Below, one piece after another: positions 42,985-52,408 of a stretch of DNA of 64,000 bases. The notes below the pieces were generated by a model. The model did not search any database. It was given only the letters and a program-made list of their open reading frames with translations, and was not told the DNA's origin. This DNA is from JBGSQR01 sp964509295 (lineage in GTDB: Bacteria > Desulfobacterota > Desulfuromonadia > Geobacterales > Pseudopelobacteraceae), in the NCBI GenBank assembly GCA_964509295.1, contig CAZDWS010000004.1, positions 124,001 through 188,000 on the forward strand. The letters run 5' to 3'. Within the stretch, counting starts at the first letter, position 1, and each line of letters starts with the position of its first letter. The translations under genes and the position numbers were made by a program.

Positions 42985-43662
42985 ATGAATCAAATTGCAC
43001 GCATCATAATGGTTTTTATTTTATGCACTTTAACTCTAACACAGTTAGCTTACGCGATTCCGACGAGACTCGATTTTACAGCTACACTTAGAACAGCAAC
43101 TATACAATTACCTTACGCTCCGAATTTTACCGGATATGTCTTGTATGATTCTTCAACCGTACCTTCATCTACAAATGGTCATTTTGATGACATAACCCAG
43201 TTATTCAATTCAATAAAAACATATCAAGGAAATGTTTTTTCATTGAATGGTCTTATTGGTACTACATTTTATTCAATCAATTCAAACACAAGTTCAATAG
43301 AAATCAACAATGATGGGCGTTTTTTGGGCAGTTCTGCTTTGGACGAAATGGTCATAAGGGGCGTTGACAACATTTCCAACAGCTCCATGTTACTGCACAT
43401 CAATAAGTTGGGACATTATCCTAATCCACCGAATCTTTTTAGTGATTCAAGCTTACCCACATCGCTTACCATTTCTACTTATACATGCGAAACCGACTCA
43501 CAATTTGACATATATGTTGGAGGCCATACTCTTTTTGGACATTTAAATTCAATGCAAGTCACGGAAATACCACACGCACCAGAACCTTCATCTTTAATCT
43601 TACTTGCAGCAGGGGTTGGTGGACTGGCATTATGGGGAAGAAAGCGGAAGATAACAGGTTAA
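42985..43662 (+). CDS. PEP-CTERM sorting-domain protein
   Basis: 225-aa exported protein with signal peptide (cleavage after about AYA, residue 24) and a Ser/Thr/Asn-rich body of unknown function. The C-terminal tripartite signal is APEPS, the helix SLILLAAGVGGLALW and the basic tail GRKRKITG. SD CAGGAGGG. Probably co-transcribed with the preceding PEP-CTERM gene. Its tail differs from the VPEPGTMM type of genes 1 and 2. Confidence 0.87.
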   Translation: MNQIARIIMVFILCTLTLTQLAYAIPTRLDFTATLRTATIQLPYAPNFTGYVLYDSSTVPSSTNGHFDDITQLFNSIKTYQGNVFSLNGLIGTTFYSINSNTSSIEINNDGRFLGSSALDEMVIRGVDNISNSSMLLHINKLGHYPNPPNLFSDSSLPTSLTISTYTCETDSQFDIYVGGHTLFGHLNSMQVTEIPHAPEPSSLILLAAGVGGLALWGRKRKITG

Positions 43663-43705
43663 CCGATACAGTTATTACGGCGACGAGAATATATGGATAA
43701 GTAAA

Positions 43706-44317
43706 TCATATTTTTACATCATCAAAATCACTCCAACTAAATCGAATCCGATAATAAACTAGCTTCACATATTCCAGAACGCTCATCGCAAAGAAAGAGG
43801 ACTCAGAATTAGCAGGTGCGATAGAAATTGATGCTGGTTGGTGCCGCAGCACCCGCTCAAATATCCACAAAGCACGCCGGGTGTGATAGTCAGAAGTTAC
43901 CAGACAGATACTGCGGATATCATGCTTGATAATGTATTTCCTAACCTCAAGTGCGTCATACACTGTACCGCTCCTTCCAAACGGAAGTTTGACAATAGAG
44001 TTGCGGGGGACTCCATTTTTAACAAGATCCTCTTCAGCCCGTTCAGTAGTATAAAGATTTCTCTGATGTTTGCGTGACCACTGTCGTTTTATACCATCAT
44101 CCGTGAGCAGTAGCTGTCCTGAATACCCCCTATTGTATAAAGAGACAACAACCGGCGCTCTCTCCTCATAGCTACCAGCCAAAAGAACAAGAACTCCGGT
44201 TTTTTCCGGTTCCGACACTGGGGATGGAATTGAAAGCCAGAAATCAAAATAGAGTGCTGCCAGGAACAGTAGGCAACCCCCAACAACAACTGTTTTACTT
44301 GTCCGTATTAAGCGCAT
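43706..44317 (-). CDS. YdcF/SanA-like DUF218 protein
   Basis: 203-aa protein with one N-terminal membrane anchor (VVVGGCLLFLAALYFDFWL) and a DUF218 domain (VLVLLAGSYEERAPVVVSLY, ICLVTSDYHTRRALWIF). DUF218 proteins (YdcF, SanA, ElyC) sit at the inner membrane and affect envelope or polysaccharide metabolism; the biochemical activity is unsettled. It is the last gene of the minus-strand exopolysaccharide cluster and converges with the PEP-CTERM pair. Confidence 0.8.
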   Translation of the reverse strand: MRLIRTSKTVVVGGCLLFLAALYFDFWLSIPSPVSEPEKTGVLVLLAGSYEERAPVVVSLYNRGYSGQLLLTDDGIKRQWSRKHQRNLYTTERAEEDLVKNGVPRNSIVKLPFGRSGTVYDALEVRKYIIKHDIRSICLVTSDYHTRRALWIFERVLRHQPASISIAPANSESSFFAMSVLEYVKLVYYRIRFSWSDFDDVKI

Positions 44318-44356
44318 TCCACTTCAAAACATTCCCATCGCTTTACTTTTTTCGAG

Positions 44357-46624
44357 TCAATCATTTCTTAGAGACACTGACATTCTGGGCTGCAGGTATG
44401 CTTTAATTGTTGTAAACACCGATTTAGACTGTTTTTTTTGCGTTGATACCTGACCTGCAGGAGAAATGCTGTAGGTATGTGCACCAGTCATCGAAGAGCT
44501 GAAACTTAAAACACCTGCGCTGCTTGTAATACCTGAAAAAGCCGGGGAACCATCTATAAAAACATTGAATTGAGTCGAAGCTGGCAGATCTGAAATATAA
44601 TGTCGTGAGGCTGCTGTGGTCGACACTGAATAACTTCCTCCACTAATTTCCAAAGACGTTGCGGAAAACATTATAACCTTATTTTCCGTAGCATCGGCCA
44701 CAAAAGCTCCCCTAAGACCACCTCCTTCAATCAATGTAGTTGCAGTCTGCGTACTAGTCCCGGAAGGTGCAACTTCAATGACATTTAGCATATAATTATC
44801 AACAAGTTGAACCTGTGGAGTCACCTTCAGAAAACGGCCCGTTGAACCGGCTACAAAGACTGAGTCATTCCCCGATGCAATATTTACTAAGGGGTACAAT
44901 GTTTTATGGAACACCATTCCAGCACCATTGGTTGATGAGGCTGTAGTACCGTTGATCGTCAGGGCATTGGCAAAATGGAGATAGTAATCCGTTACTGCCG
45001 ATGATGTTTTGGGACTCACCCGGTCATACACTAGAGTGTACTTTCCAGTCGTAAGAATCGACCGGTAATATGCATTCAATAAAGGACTCCCATTATCCAG
45101 ATCAGGGCTAAGGTAGGCTTTGGTGGCGTCACCCTTAACGTAACCATAATCATTGGCATATCCCTGCCTAAGTATTTGCCCCGCAGAAACATTACTGCCA
45201 CCATTCGGCCTGTACTGACCACTACCGCCGATAACATATGTGTTTTCCAAATGTACATCCTGATTAATGCCACTTGGTTCATACAGATTTGCATTCGAAA
45301 CCTGCCAACCACGGTATGAAATCCAGAAAGAGTTTTGATTGCGATGCTGGTGGCTTTGAAAATTATCTGTTGACAGGAAAGACAGTTGAACTGCGTTGGC
45401 ATCTGTTTGCGATGTCCGCCAGGTAAACCAGCCGTAGCCAGGCGCCCAATAGCCGAGCGGCAAACCGGTACGGGGGTTACTAGCCGGTCTGGATGTATCA
45501 CGCCACATAACAGCATCAGGATACATATAGCCTTGCAGAGTCGGGTTATAAGTGGTTTCGGTCCAGTATTGCGCCCACTGGCTTGCAGTAGTTCCCTGCA
45601 AACCCTCCGCTAAAAACTGAAGATTCAGCCGATAAGCGGGAGTAATCCCACCGCCTTGCGTATTTGGGAGATCTCCGGTCGCAAAATAATCAGTTCCGTT
45701 GGGCTGTAAAGCATGTAATAAAAATGAAACCGTCTGTGCTGGAAAGGCCAGTTCACTGAAATAATTTCGTTGCGGTTTCATGACCAAAAAAGCCCGGTAC
45801 ATCATTTCCATGCTGACCTGGCCATAGGGCATACCCTCATGCCATCCGCCGCCATTGCCGTACTGATTAAGCCTTGGGGTGGCTTGTGCAATCTTGGCAT
45901 TCCAGAATTCTAAAGGAGTAGTGTAGGTAATCCCGCCCGTGACCAGCTTCAGAGAGGAGTTATCATCACCGTATAAGGCGACAGCAGCAAGTGCTGTTGC
46001 ATACATATGATGCCAGTAATAGTTATTCAAGGGGTCTTCTTTTGCCCATGCTGTATAAGCTGGTGCAGCAGGATTCCACCACTCATTGAGGAAATTGACC
46101 ATATAAGCAATATAATTTGCCTTTCGGGTTGCCCCCAACTCAGTGTAGAGCCAATCATAAATCAGTGCCACCTGCTCCATTGAAGCATAGCCGTATAAAC
46201 CACTATCAAAACGCTCATCGGTCATGTTTACAATTACTGCATCAGCAAGTGCAAGTGCCCTATCCCTGTACGCAGTATCTTTAGTTATTTTGTAAGCCAA
46301 GGCAAAGTGCCACGCGGACATGCCATAATAACTGCCGCTCGTTTTAACGGACGCAACAGTGTTAATAAAGCCTGTCCATTCTGGCGCTACAGTTCCGCCT
46401 GTAGCATTTCCACTAACATCTACACGGGCCTTGGTTTGTACTTGGGTTATTTTAGCTGGTGTCAACCAGATACGCGGACGTGTAACATCCGTTAAAGGGA
46501 TTGCTGCGCCTGCTGAGCCTGATGAGCCTGATGAAGAACAACCTGAACTAAACACAATTGCCATTAAAACCACTCTGGCACAGTTCCATAATTTAGTTTT
46601 TAGAAACAGTTTAATATCGTCCAT
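44357..46624 (-). CDS. Heparinase II/III-like lipoprotein (putative polysaccharide lyase)
   Basis: 755-residue exported lipoprotein (lipobox FSSGC, followed by a Ser/Gly linker). The N-terminal half is an alpha/alpha toroid-type region (ALAYKITKDTAYRDRALALA, YDWLYTELGA, YYWHHMYATALAAVALYG, GGGWHEGMPYG). The C-terminal half is a beta-sandwich beginning near HQHRNQNSFWISYRGW. This is the layout of heparinase II/III and alginate lyases. Within an exopolysaccharide locus it probably trims or remodels the polymer. The start at 46624 is preferred (GTGGAGG 6 nt upstream) over the GTG at 46639. Confidence 0.8.
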   Translation of the reverse strand: MDDIKLFLKTKLWNCARVVLMAIVFSSGCSSSGSSGSAGAAIPLTDVTRPRIWLTPAKITQVQTKARVDVSGNATGGTVAPEWTGFINTVASVKTSGSYYGMSAWHFALAYKITKDTAYRDRALALADAVIVNMTDERFDSGLYGYASMEQVALIYDWLYTELGATRKANYIAYMVNFLNEWWNPAAPAYTAWAKEDPLNNYYWHHMYATALAAVALYGDDNSSLKLVTGGITYTTPLEFWNAKIAQATPRLNQYGNGGGWHEGMPYGQVSMEMMYRAFLVMKPQRNYFSELAFPAQTVSFLLHALQPNGTDYFATGDLPNTQGGGITPAYRLNLQFLAEGLQGTTASQWAQYWTETTYNPTLQGYMYPDAVMWRDTSRPASNPRTGLPLGYWAPGYGWFTWRTSQTDANAVQLSFLSTDNFQSHQHRNQNSFWISYRGWQVSNANLYEPSGINQDVHLENTYVIGGSGQYRPNGGSNVSAGQILRQGYANDYGYVKGDATKAYLSPDLDNGSPLLNAYYRSILTTGKYTLVYDRVSPKTSSAVTDYYLHFANALTINGTTASSTNGAGMVFHKTLYPLVNIASGNDSVFVAGSTGRFLKVTPQVQLVDNYMLNVIEVAPSGTSTQTATTLIEGGGLRGAFVADATENKVIMFSATSLEISGGSYSVSTTAASRHYISDLPASTQFNVFIDGSPAFSGITSSAGVLSFSSSMTGAHTYSISPAGQVSTQKKQSKSVFTTIKAYLQPRMSVSLRND

Positions 46625-46704
46625 TTTTAGCCTCCACACTTTGGCGGGTTGACAGATCTCTTAATCTAAGCGAACAACTCCAAACGGAAATATCATTCTA
46701 AATA

Positions 46705-48807
46705 TCATTTTTCTTTTAGATACGTTTTTTTAAATGACTCTTCAAATCCATATTCAGCATAACTCCCAAGCATTTGTTCTGCATTATCAGATTGATAAAC
46801 AAGTTTTTTAGAATTTGAAGCAAACCTGTATCTAAAGGTGCCAAGTTTTTTACTTTTAAGTAGTAACAAGACATCAACAATTAGAAACAAAAACTTCCAG
46901 ACAAAAATCGGGACATAAACAGGAATTACTTTCTGTCCACCCAACTCATTGTGTTTCTTGATTATCTCACTTACAGTCGGCTGTTCCGGATCAACAATTT
47001 GAATAATGGAACCATTGGCTATTTTAGTTTCTCCGGCAAGAACAACAGCCCGGGCCAGATTATCTACGTAGTTCAGACCAAGCTGGCGGCCACCCATGCC
47101 AAATACCAACAAGAACTTATCCAGCAATAAACCACAGTTTTGGAGATTGTTATTGGACTCTTGTCCGTACACCAATCCCGGACGCAATATAATGGTATTG
47201 ACCTGATTATTTTGTTCCGAAAAGGCCTTAACCAATTGTTCAGCCTCGACTTTGGCCCGAGTGTAGAATCCCCTGTCTGCAGGGTACGCTTCGACTTGCG
47301 AAGACTCATCCACCCTGGAACCATTCGACAACGTGTTATAGTCAAGTACCCCCAAAGAACTAATATACACAAATCGATCAACCTGGCTGTTCTTTATAGC
47401 CTCCAAAAGATTGCCGGTGCCCTGAACTGTAGACTCGTAGTATTCAGCCCAGTCACCACTCATGGCTGCAGCACAGTGGATAATTGTTTTAACTCCCGAG
47501 AGAGCAGCAAGTATAGATGCAGCGTTTTTCATATCACCGTATGCAAGATCAACAGATTTTGGAAGACTTTTAACGTTACTGGATTTTCGGCAAAAAACAC
47601 GAACGGTCTTTCCACTATCAATTAAACCTTTAACAATTTTACGCCCTATGAAACCTGTCCCGCCAAGCACAAGAAACTCTGCCGGCTGAGTTGCCAATGC
47701 AATGGCACCTGACTCCTCCGAAATGCTAGTTTTGTCTATAATACCAATAGTCGAGCATAAGATATTCTCAACCAGTCCCATGACTCTTCCGGCATTAATA
47801 TAAGAGACCTCCCCCACTTTACCAGCACCAACCATTTCATAAAAATTTGTGATTATTTCCCCTAGGCCATCATAAGTATGAGCTTTTCCTGTCAATAGTC
47901 TCATCACATTGACTAAAAAGCCGCTGGTGATCTGCCATGCGGTAGAAAGTGAAACAATCGCTCTGCTAACAATGCCAGGCAATCTCCTGTCAGGCTGGTA
48001 CACCGAATACATTCCTCGAAGGTCAACCTGAACACTCCCCTTATCACAGTAGACTGTAAAAATATTTTTCAAAGGCCTCTGATTCAAGGAAAGTGACATC
48101 TGGGCATTTACGGCAGCGGATTGCATCATCACTGTCAACTCTTCAATTACACCACCCGGAAGAGTGCTAGCCTGAATATGCTTTACTTTCAATTGATCAT
48201 CAAAACTTAGAAAAACAGATAATGGATGCGGCAGCAAGTCCGTTAGCACGCCACCACGCACACTGGCAAACCATGCGGGAGTCCCTTTGGCCCATCTGTA
48301 ACCATCACCATTTTCTGACTTGACTATGCTGGGATCATCATAGGAATACTCCATTCGAATTATCTTGCCAAACTCACCAGACTTAATTCTGGAGCGTACT
48401 TCAACTATCATGGGGTTATATACCCTTGTATGATCAACCGTCACCAGAAGTCCGCGCTCGGCAGCAAGAGAAGCTATTTCCTGATATTCGGAAAGGGTCT
48501 GGCATAATGGTTTTTCAACTAAAACATTACAACCAGCTTTAAGCGCTGATATAATTAATTGATAGTGTGTATGCGGTGGAGTAAGAATATGAACTATCCG
48601 TGGTTTTGCTATCTCAAAAAGTCTGTCAATACTGGTGAACTTTTGCCCAATACCATATTTTTCAGCGAACAGGTCACCCCTGATTTGTGAGGAATCACAA
48701 ATCGCATCAACCTTGTAGCCGGCTTTAAGTAAAAAACGCATATGTACATGGGCGATATTCCCGCAACCGATAAAAGCAACAGAGCCAGGATTGCCAATTC
48801 TATTCAT
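46705..48807 (-). CDS. Fusion of Gfo/Idh/MocA oxidoreductase and NAD-dependent sugar epimerase/dehydratase
   Basis: 700-aa two-enzyme fusion. Residues about 8-345 are a Gfo/Idh/MocA oxidoreductase (VAFIGCGNIAHVHM, the catalytic-lysine motif NVLVEKPLCQT). Residues about 375-680 are an extended short-chain dehydrogenase (FLVLGGTGFIGRKIV, IHCAAAMSGDW, YISSLGVLDY, YTRAKVEAEQL with the YxxxK pair). Both halves bind NAD(P), so the protein could carry out two consecutive steps on one nucleotide sugar. The product cannot be told. It overlaps the upstream glycosyltransferase by 8 bases. Confidence 0.85.
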   Translation of the reverse strand: MNRIGNPGSVAFIGCGNIAHVHMRFLLKAGYKVDAICDSSQIRGDLFAEKYGIGQKFTSIDRLFEIAKPRIVHILTPPHTHYQLIISALKAGCNVLVEKPLCQTLSEYQEIASLAAERGLLVTVDHTRVYNPMIVEVRSRIKSGEFGKIIRMEYSYDDPSIVKSENGDGYRWAKGTPAWFASVRGGVLTDLLPHPLSVFLSFDDQLKVKHIQASTLPGGVIEELTVMMQSAAVNAQMSLSLNQRPLKNIFTVYCDKGSVQVDLRGMYSVYQPDRRLPGIVSRAIVSLSTAWQITSGFLVNVMRLLTGKAHTYDGLGEIITNFYEMVGAGKVGEVSYINAGRVMGLVENILCSTIGIIDKTSISEESGAIALATQPAEFLVLGGTGFIGRKIVKGLIDSGKTVRVFCRKSSNVKSLPKSVDLAYGDMKNAASILAALSGVKTIIHCAAAMSGDWAEYYESTVQGTGNLLEAIKNSQVDRFVYISSLGVLDYNTLSNGSRVDESSQVEAYPADRGFYTRAKVEAEQLVKAFSEQNNQVNTIILRPGLVYGQESNNNLQNCGLLLDKFLLVFGMGGRQLGLNYVDNLARAVVLAGETKIANGSIIQIVDPEQPTVSEIIKKHNELGGQKVIPVYVPIFVWKFLFLIVDVLLLLKSKKLGTFRYRFASNSKKLVYQSDNAEQMLGSYAEYGFEESFKKTYLKEK

Positions 48808-49966
48808 TATTTTGCCTCAAATTCATTTTCATGGTTACTGCCTTCATTATTTCCTCTACCCTCTGGTCCCATGATTCGGCCCGCATTCGTGTTACTCTGT
48901 GCTCTGCCAACTCTATAGAATCATTCAGCAGGCAACCAGCAATCTTTTCGGCAAAATCTGCATAATCATCTGCAATGGAAACAATGTCCTGATACTTTTC
49001 AACTTCCGGATTACGTAGTGAAACAACAGGCTTTCCTGTTGCCAGATATTCTCTAAGTTTAAGGGGATTACAGTTATAAAAAAATTCATCCATCCTGTAT
49101 GGCAACATTGCGACATCAAATGCTTTTGCGTAACCAGGCAGTTCTGAGAATTTTTTCTGCCCCAGAAAGTAAACATTTTCAAGGCCTGTACATGGATTAT
49201 CTTTGTTTTCTACATAACCGATCAGGACTAAACTCCATTCAGGTTGACGTTTGGCCAGATAAGCAACCAGATCGAGATCAATTCTGTTTTCAATAAGTCC
49301 CCAAAAGCCAATTATAGGTCCTGAAATATTTGCAATATCTGCTGGAATAGCTAGTGTTGACATTGCAACTTGGTTAAAATGAGTGAAATCAACGCCATGG
49401 GGACTAAGCAATAATTCTCGGGCTAATATTTTTTTACTGTTATAAACCGGCTCAGAAACAGCAAAAACCATATCTGCCAGGCGAGTCATTTCATCATCCA
49501 TAAATTGGACTGCTTTTTTATTTACATCAGGAAGCGCACTATAATTATCGATGCAATAATAAACAATTCCCTTAGCCGGAATTTTTCCGGGGACCATATA
49601 TAAATGAGGGATATGAAACCATAAAAGAGGCTTTGTAAAACCGAGCTGCCTCATTGCTCGCTTAAGTGTAAACAGGATCAGTTTTTCATTAAAAGCTCTA
49701 ATAAATGTAAATCGATGCAACGGAATTTGAAACAATGTATACACCCAGAACTGTTTCCCGATCTGTTCAGGCTTTGAAATACATTTCCATATTTTTTTAA
49801 ATATTTTTCTAAAATCTCTTGTGTTGCCTTTTGGCATACGCAAGCCGGGACATTCGACATAAAGTATTTTATTACGTTGTGCAAAACGTTCAGCAATATG
49901 ATGACTACTGGTTTTGTTTTCTGCAAACCAGTCATTTCCAAAATATATTATCTCGAAATTATTCAT
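48800..49966 (-). CDS. Glycosyltransferase (GT-B fold, family 1/4-like)
   Basis: 388-aa GT-B-type protein. The N-terminal half has YFGNDWFAENKTSSHHIAER and LYVECPGLRMP; the C-terminal half has the nucleotide-sugar region GFWGLIENRIDLDLVAYLAK, the VYFLGQKKFSELPGYAKAFD segment and PLKLREYLATGKPVVSL. Donor and acceptor are unknown. No membrane segments. It is in the middle of the cluster, downstream of two GT4 genes. Confidence 0.8.
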   Translation of the reverse strand: MNNFEIIYFGNDWFAENKTSSHHIAERFAQRNKILYVECPGLRMPKGNTRDFRKIFKKIWKCISKPEQIGKQFWVYTLFQIPLHRFTFIRAFNEKLILFTLKRAMRQLGFTKPLLWFHIPHLYMVPGKIPAKGIVYYCIDNYSALPDVNKKAVQFMDDEMTRLADMVFAVSEPVYNSKKILARELLLSPHGVDFTHFNQVAMSTLAIPADIANISGPIIGFWGLIENRIDLDLVAYLAKRQPEWSLVLIGYVENKDNPCTGLENVYFLGQKKFSELPGYAKAFDVAMLPYRMDEFFYNCNPLKLREYLATGKPVVSLRNPEVEKYQDIVSIADDYADFAEKIAGCLLNDSIELAEHRVTRMRAESWDQRVEEIMKAVTMKMNLRQNNE

Positions 49967-50008
49967 ATGTGTTCAAAACACTCCCGTGGTACAAAAAATG
50001 AGAACTAA

Positions 50009-51178
50009 TTATATTTGGGACCGATGAATTGAAGTTTCTTGAAATATTTTCAATATGTGAGAAGCATTTTCCTGCCATGAAGTTATAAAACTGCTTTCTA
50101 CCGGACTTATTTTCGAGGCCAGCATCTCTTCCAACGCCTGATCCAGTTGCGCTATTGATCGAGCCTCAATCAGGCGAAGATTACCCTGCCCTTTATCCAG
50201 TTCAGGTATACCTCCAACGTTTGTTGCGACTATCCGCGCCTGACAGGCAAGGGCCTCAATGATAACATTTGGCTGGCCTTCCATATAACTTGGCAGACAA
50301 AAAACATCACATGCATTCATCCATTGAGCTACTTCTTCCTGAGGCAGACTGCCCACAAACCTGGCACGATTTAGAACGCCACCGACCTCCAAAGATCTAC
50401 GCATCTGTGGTTCAAAAGGTCCTCTCCCGACTACTACCAACTCCAAATCTTTGTCATTACAACGCATAACCAGTTGAGCAAATGCCTTCGACAACTCAAT
50501 TACACCTTTTTCTTTTTTTAAATTTCCCACAAACAGAATAACTGTACGCCCCTCTGGAACTTCCAGCTTGTCACGGACCTGGTTTCTGTTAATTGGCCTG
50601 AAAATTGATCTGTTTACGCCATTGTAGACAACATCAATTTTATTCGGGTCTGCTCCAAGCCCAACCAAATGCTCTTTTAACTTATTGCTTACAGCAATTA
50701 CACGTTGAGCTTTTTCCAGCACCCAAAGAGATTTTTCGGTAATTGAAGACTTCGGACTCAATCTATTTACATCCGTTCCAACAACATTTACGAATAAAGG
50801 TATGTTGTATTTCTCTGCCAACCGGACAGCTGCCCAGCCATCGGGAAACAACCAGGATGCATAAATATACGAGTACTTATTAGACTTGAGGAGCGTTTCG
50901 GCTGTACTGCGAATTGATGCTAAATAAAAATGCCCGTAATACTTTCGCAATAGTTTAGGTATATAAAAATATGTAGGATGGTAGGTATCAATGCCATTAT
51001 TTATACAAGCAACTGGGATAGAAGAACGGATTCGTGTAGGCCATGGAATTGGTGCGATAACATCAATATCCATATGATCGTGGAGTGCCGTAATCTGCTG
51101 GCGAGAAAAAGAGGCTGCATTGGGAAAGCTGGAGTTTGGGTAAAGATTTGAAATAAAGAGGATACGTTCGCGTGTCAT
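50009..51178 (-). CDS. Family 4 glycosyltransferase
   Basis: Retaining GT-B glycosyltransferase of about 389 residues. Key features are an N-terminal FISNLYPNSSFPNAASFSRQ acceptor-side region, VVYNGVNRSIFRP, FVGNLKKEKGVIELSKAF, FVGSLPQEEVAQWMNACD and the donor-binding CLPSYMEGQPNVIIEALAC (EGx7E). It resembles GT4 enzymes of exosortase-linked polysaccharide loci. The ATG at 51178 lies just after the previous gene's TGA; a TTG at 51184 would overlap it. Confidence 0.85.
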   Translation of the reverse strand: MTRERILFISNLYPNSSFPNAASFSRQQITALHDHMDIDVIAPIPWPTRIRSSIPVACINNGIDTYHPTYFYIPKLLRKYYGHFYLASIRSTAETLLKSNKYSYIYASWLFPDGWAAVRLAEKYNIPLFVNVVGTDVNRLSPKSSITEKSLWVLEKAQRVIAVSNKLKEHLVGLGADPNKIDVVYNGVNRSIFRPINRNQVRDKLEVPEGRTVILFVGNLKKEKGVIELSKAFAQLVMRCNDKDLELVVVGRGPFEPQMRRSLEVGGVLNRARFVGSLPQEEVAQWMNACDVFCLPSYMEGQPNVIIEALACQARIVATNVGGIPELDKGQGNLRLIEARSIAQLDQALEEMLASKISPVESSFITSWQENASHILKIFQETSIHRSQI

Positions 51179-51180
51179 TT

Positions 51181-52284
51181 TCAATGCTCACTCAGTATAG
51201 AATGATATAGTTCTTCGTATTGACGAGCAGCTCTTTTAATACTGAAATATTCTACAGCACGCAATCGTCCTTTTTTACCGAAATCCTTGCGCAACTCAAC
51301 ATTGTTCAAAAGTTGTTGGATTCGTTCTGCCATTAACGACGGGCTCTGAAGCGGTACAAGAAAACCTGTTTCCCCATCCACAACAACCTCTGAATTTCCC
51401 CCCACATCAGTTGCAACAACCGGAAGCTCGCATGACATTGCTTCAATCAGCGTCAGGGAAATTCCTTCGCTGATGGAAGAAAGCACAAAAACATCCATAG
51501 CATTCATAAGGTCAGGAATGTCACAACGTGTACCGGTGAATATTATTGTTGAATTTAATCCCAGTGTTTGTGATAACGCGAACAAATCAGTTTTTGTTGG
51601 ACCATCACCAACAACTAACAATTTAAAATCAGAACAGGTATCTTTAAGAATCTTGCATGCCGCAAATAAACTCGCATGATCTTTAATTACTGCCAATCTG
51701 GCTACAATACCAATAACAGGAACTCCATAACCAATCCCTAGCGACACTTTAAGTGTTGATTTATCTATCTTTGATTTAAAAGCATCTGTGTCCACACCAT
51801 TTAGTATTGTCATTACCTTGGAGGCGGGTATTTTTTCTTGTACTGCACACTGTAAAGCAGCATCACGAGATACCGCAACAACCCTGGTGCAGAGATAAGA
51901 GAGAAGGTTGTTTTTGAATAGGGATTTAAAATTAGTCTGATTTTTTCCATGTTTTGTATGCACAACAGGTATACGACAGAACATGCCTGACAGGGCTCCG
52001 TAAAACTGGGCCTTTTCATTGTGGGTATGTATCAGGTCGGCATTAGCATTCCTGACTATAGTGCAAATATCCATTATTGCACTCCAATGCAGGCCTGGCT
52101 TGATCCCCAGACAGACAACATTTTCCAGTCCACTCGAAGATGCAAGTTCACCGATACGCTCCAGACATATGACTTTATGGTTAATATCGTCATTAGTTGC
52201 CTTTATCAGATCAAGTACAAATTTTTCAAGTCCTCCAGTTTCAAGGCTGATGACAATATGAATAATTGTTTTGACTTCTCGCAT
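51181..52284 (-). CDS. Family 4 glycosyltransferase (PEP-CTERM/EpsH-associated type)
   Basis: GT-B glycosyltransferase of about 367 residues. It opens with TIIHIVISLETGGLEKFVLD, the start typical of the exosortase-associated sugar transferase group (TIGR03088-like), followed by DLIHTHNEKAQFYG, ILNGVDTDAF, VVGDGPTKTDL, FTGTRCDIPDLMNAMDVFVL and SEGISLTLIEAMSCELPVVA. Sugar specificity unknown. ATG 52284 has TGGA upstream. The AT-rich 124 nt before it (52285-52408) hold no gene. Confidence 0.86.
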   Translation of the reverse strand: MREVKTIIHIVISLETGGLEKFVLDLIKATNDDINHKVICLERIGELASSSGLENVVCLGIKPGLHWSAIMDICTIVRNANADLIHTHNEKAQFYGALSGMFCRIPVVHTKHGKNQTNFKSLFKNNLLSYLCTRVVAVSRDAALQCAVQEKIPASKVMTILNGVDTDAFKSKIDKSTLKVSLGIGYGVPVIGIVARLAVIKDHASLFAACKILKDTCSDFKLLVVGDGPTKTDLFALSQTLGLNSTIIFTGTRCDIPDLMNAMDVFVLSSISEGISLTLIEAMSCELPVVATDVGGNSEVVVDGETGFLVPLQSPSLMAERIQQLLNNVELRKDFGKKGRLRAVEYFSIKRAARQYEELYHSILSEH

Positions 52285-52408
52285 ATGCAAATTTCCATTA
52301 ATGTGAATGACTTGTAAAGTTCTTCAACTTAAGAAAACACACTTAACAATTAAATATATTTATACAAAATTATTTTAACAAATTATACATATTTTAAATT
52401 TGTAACGA

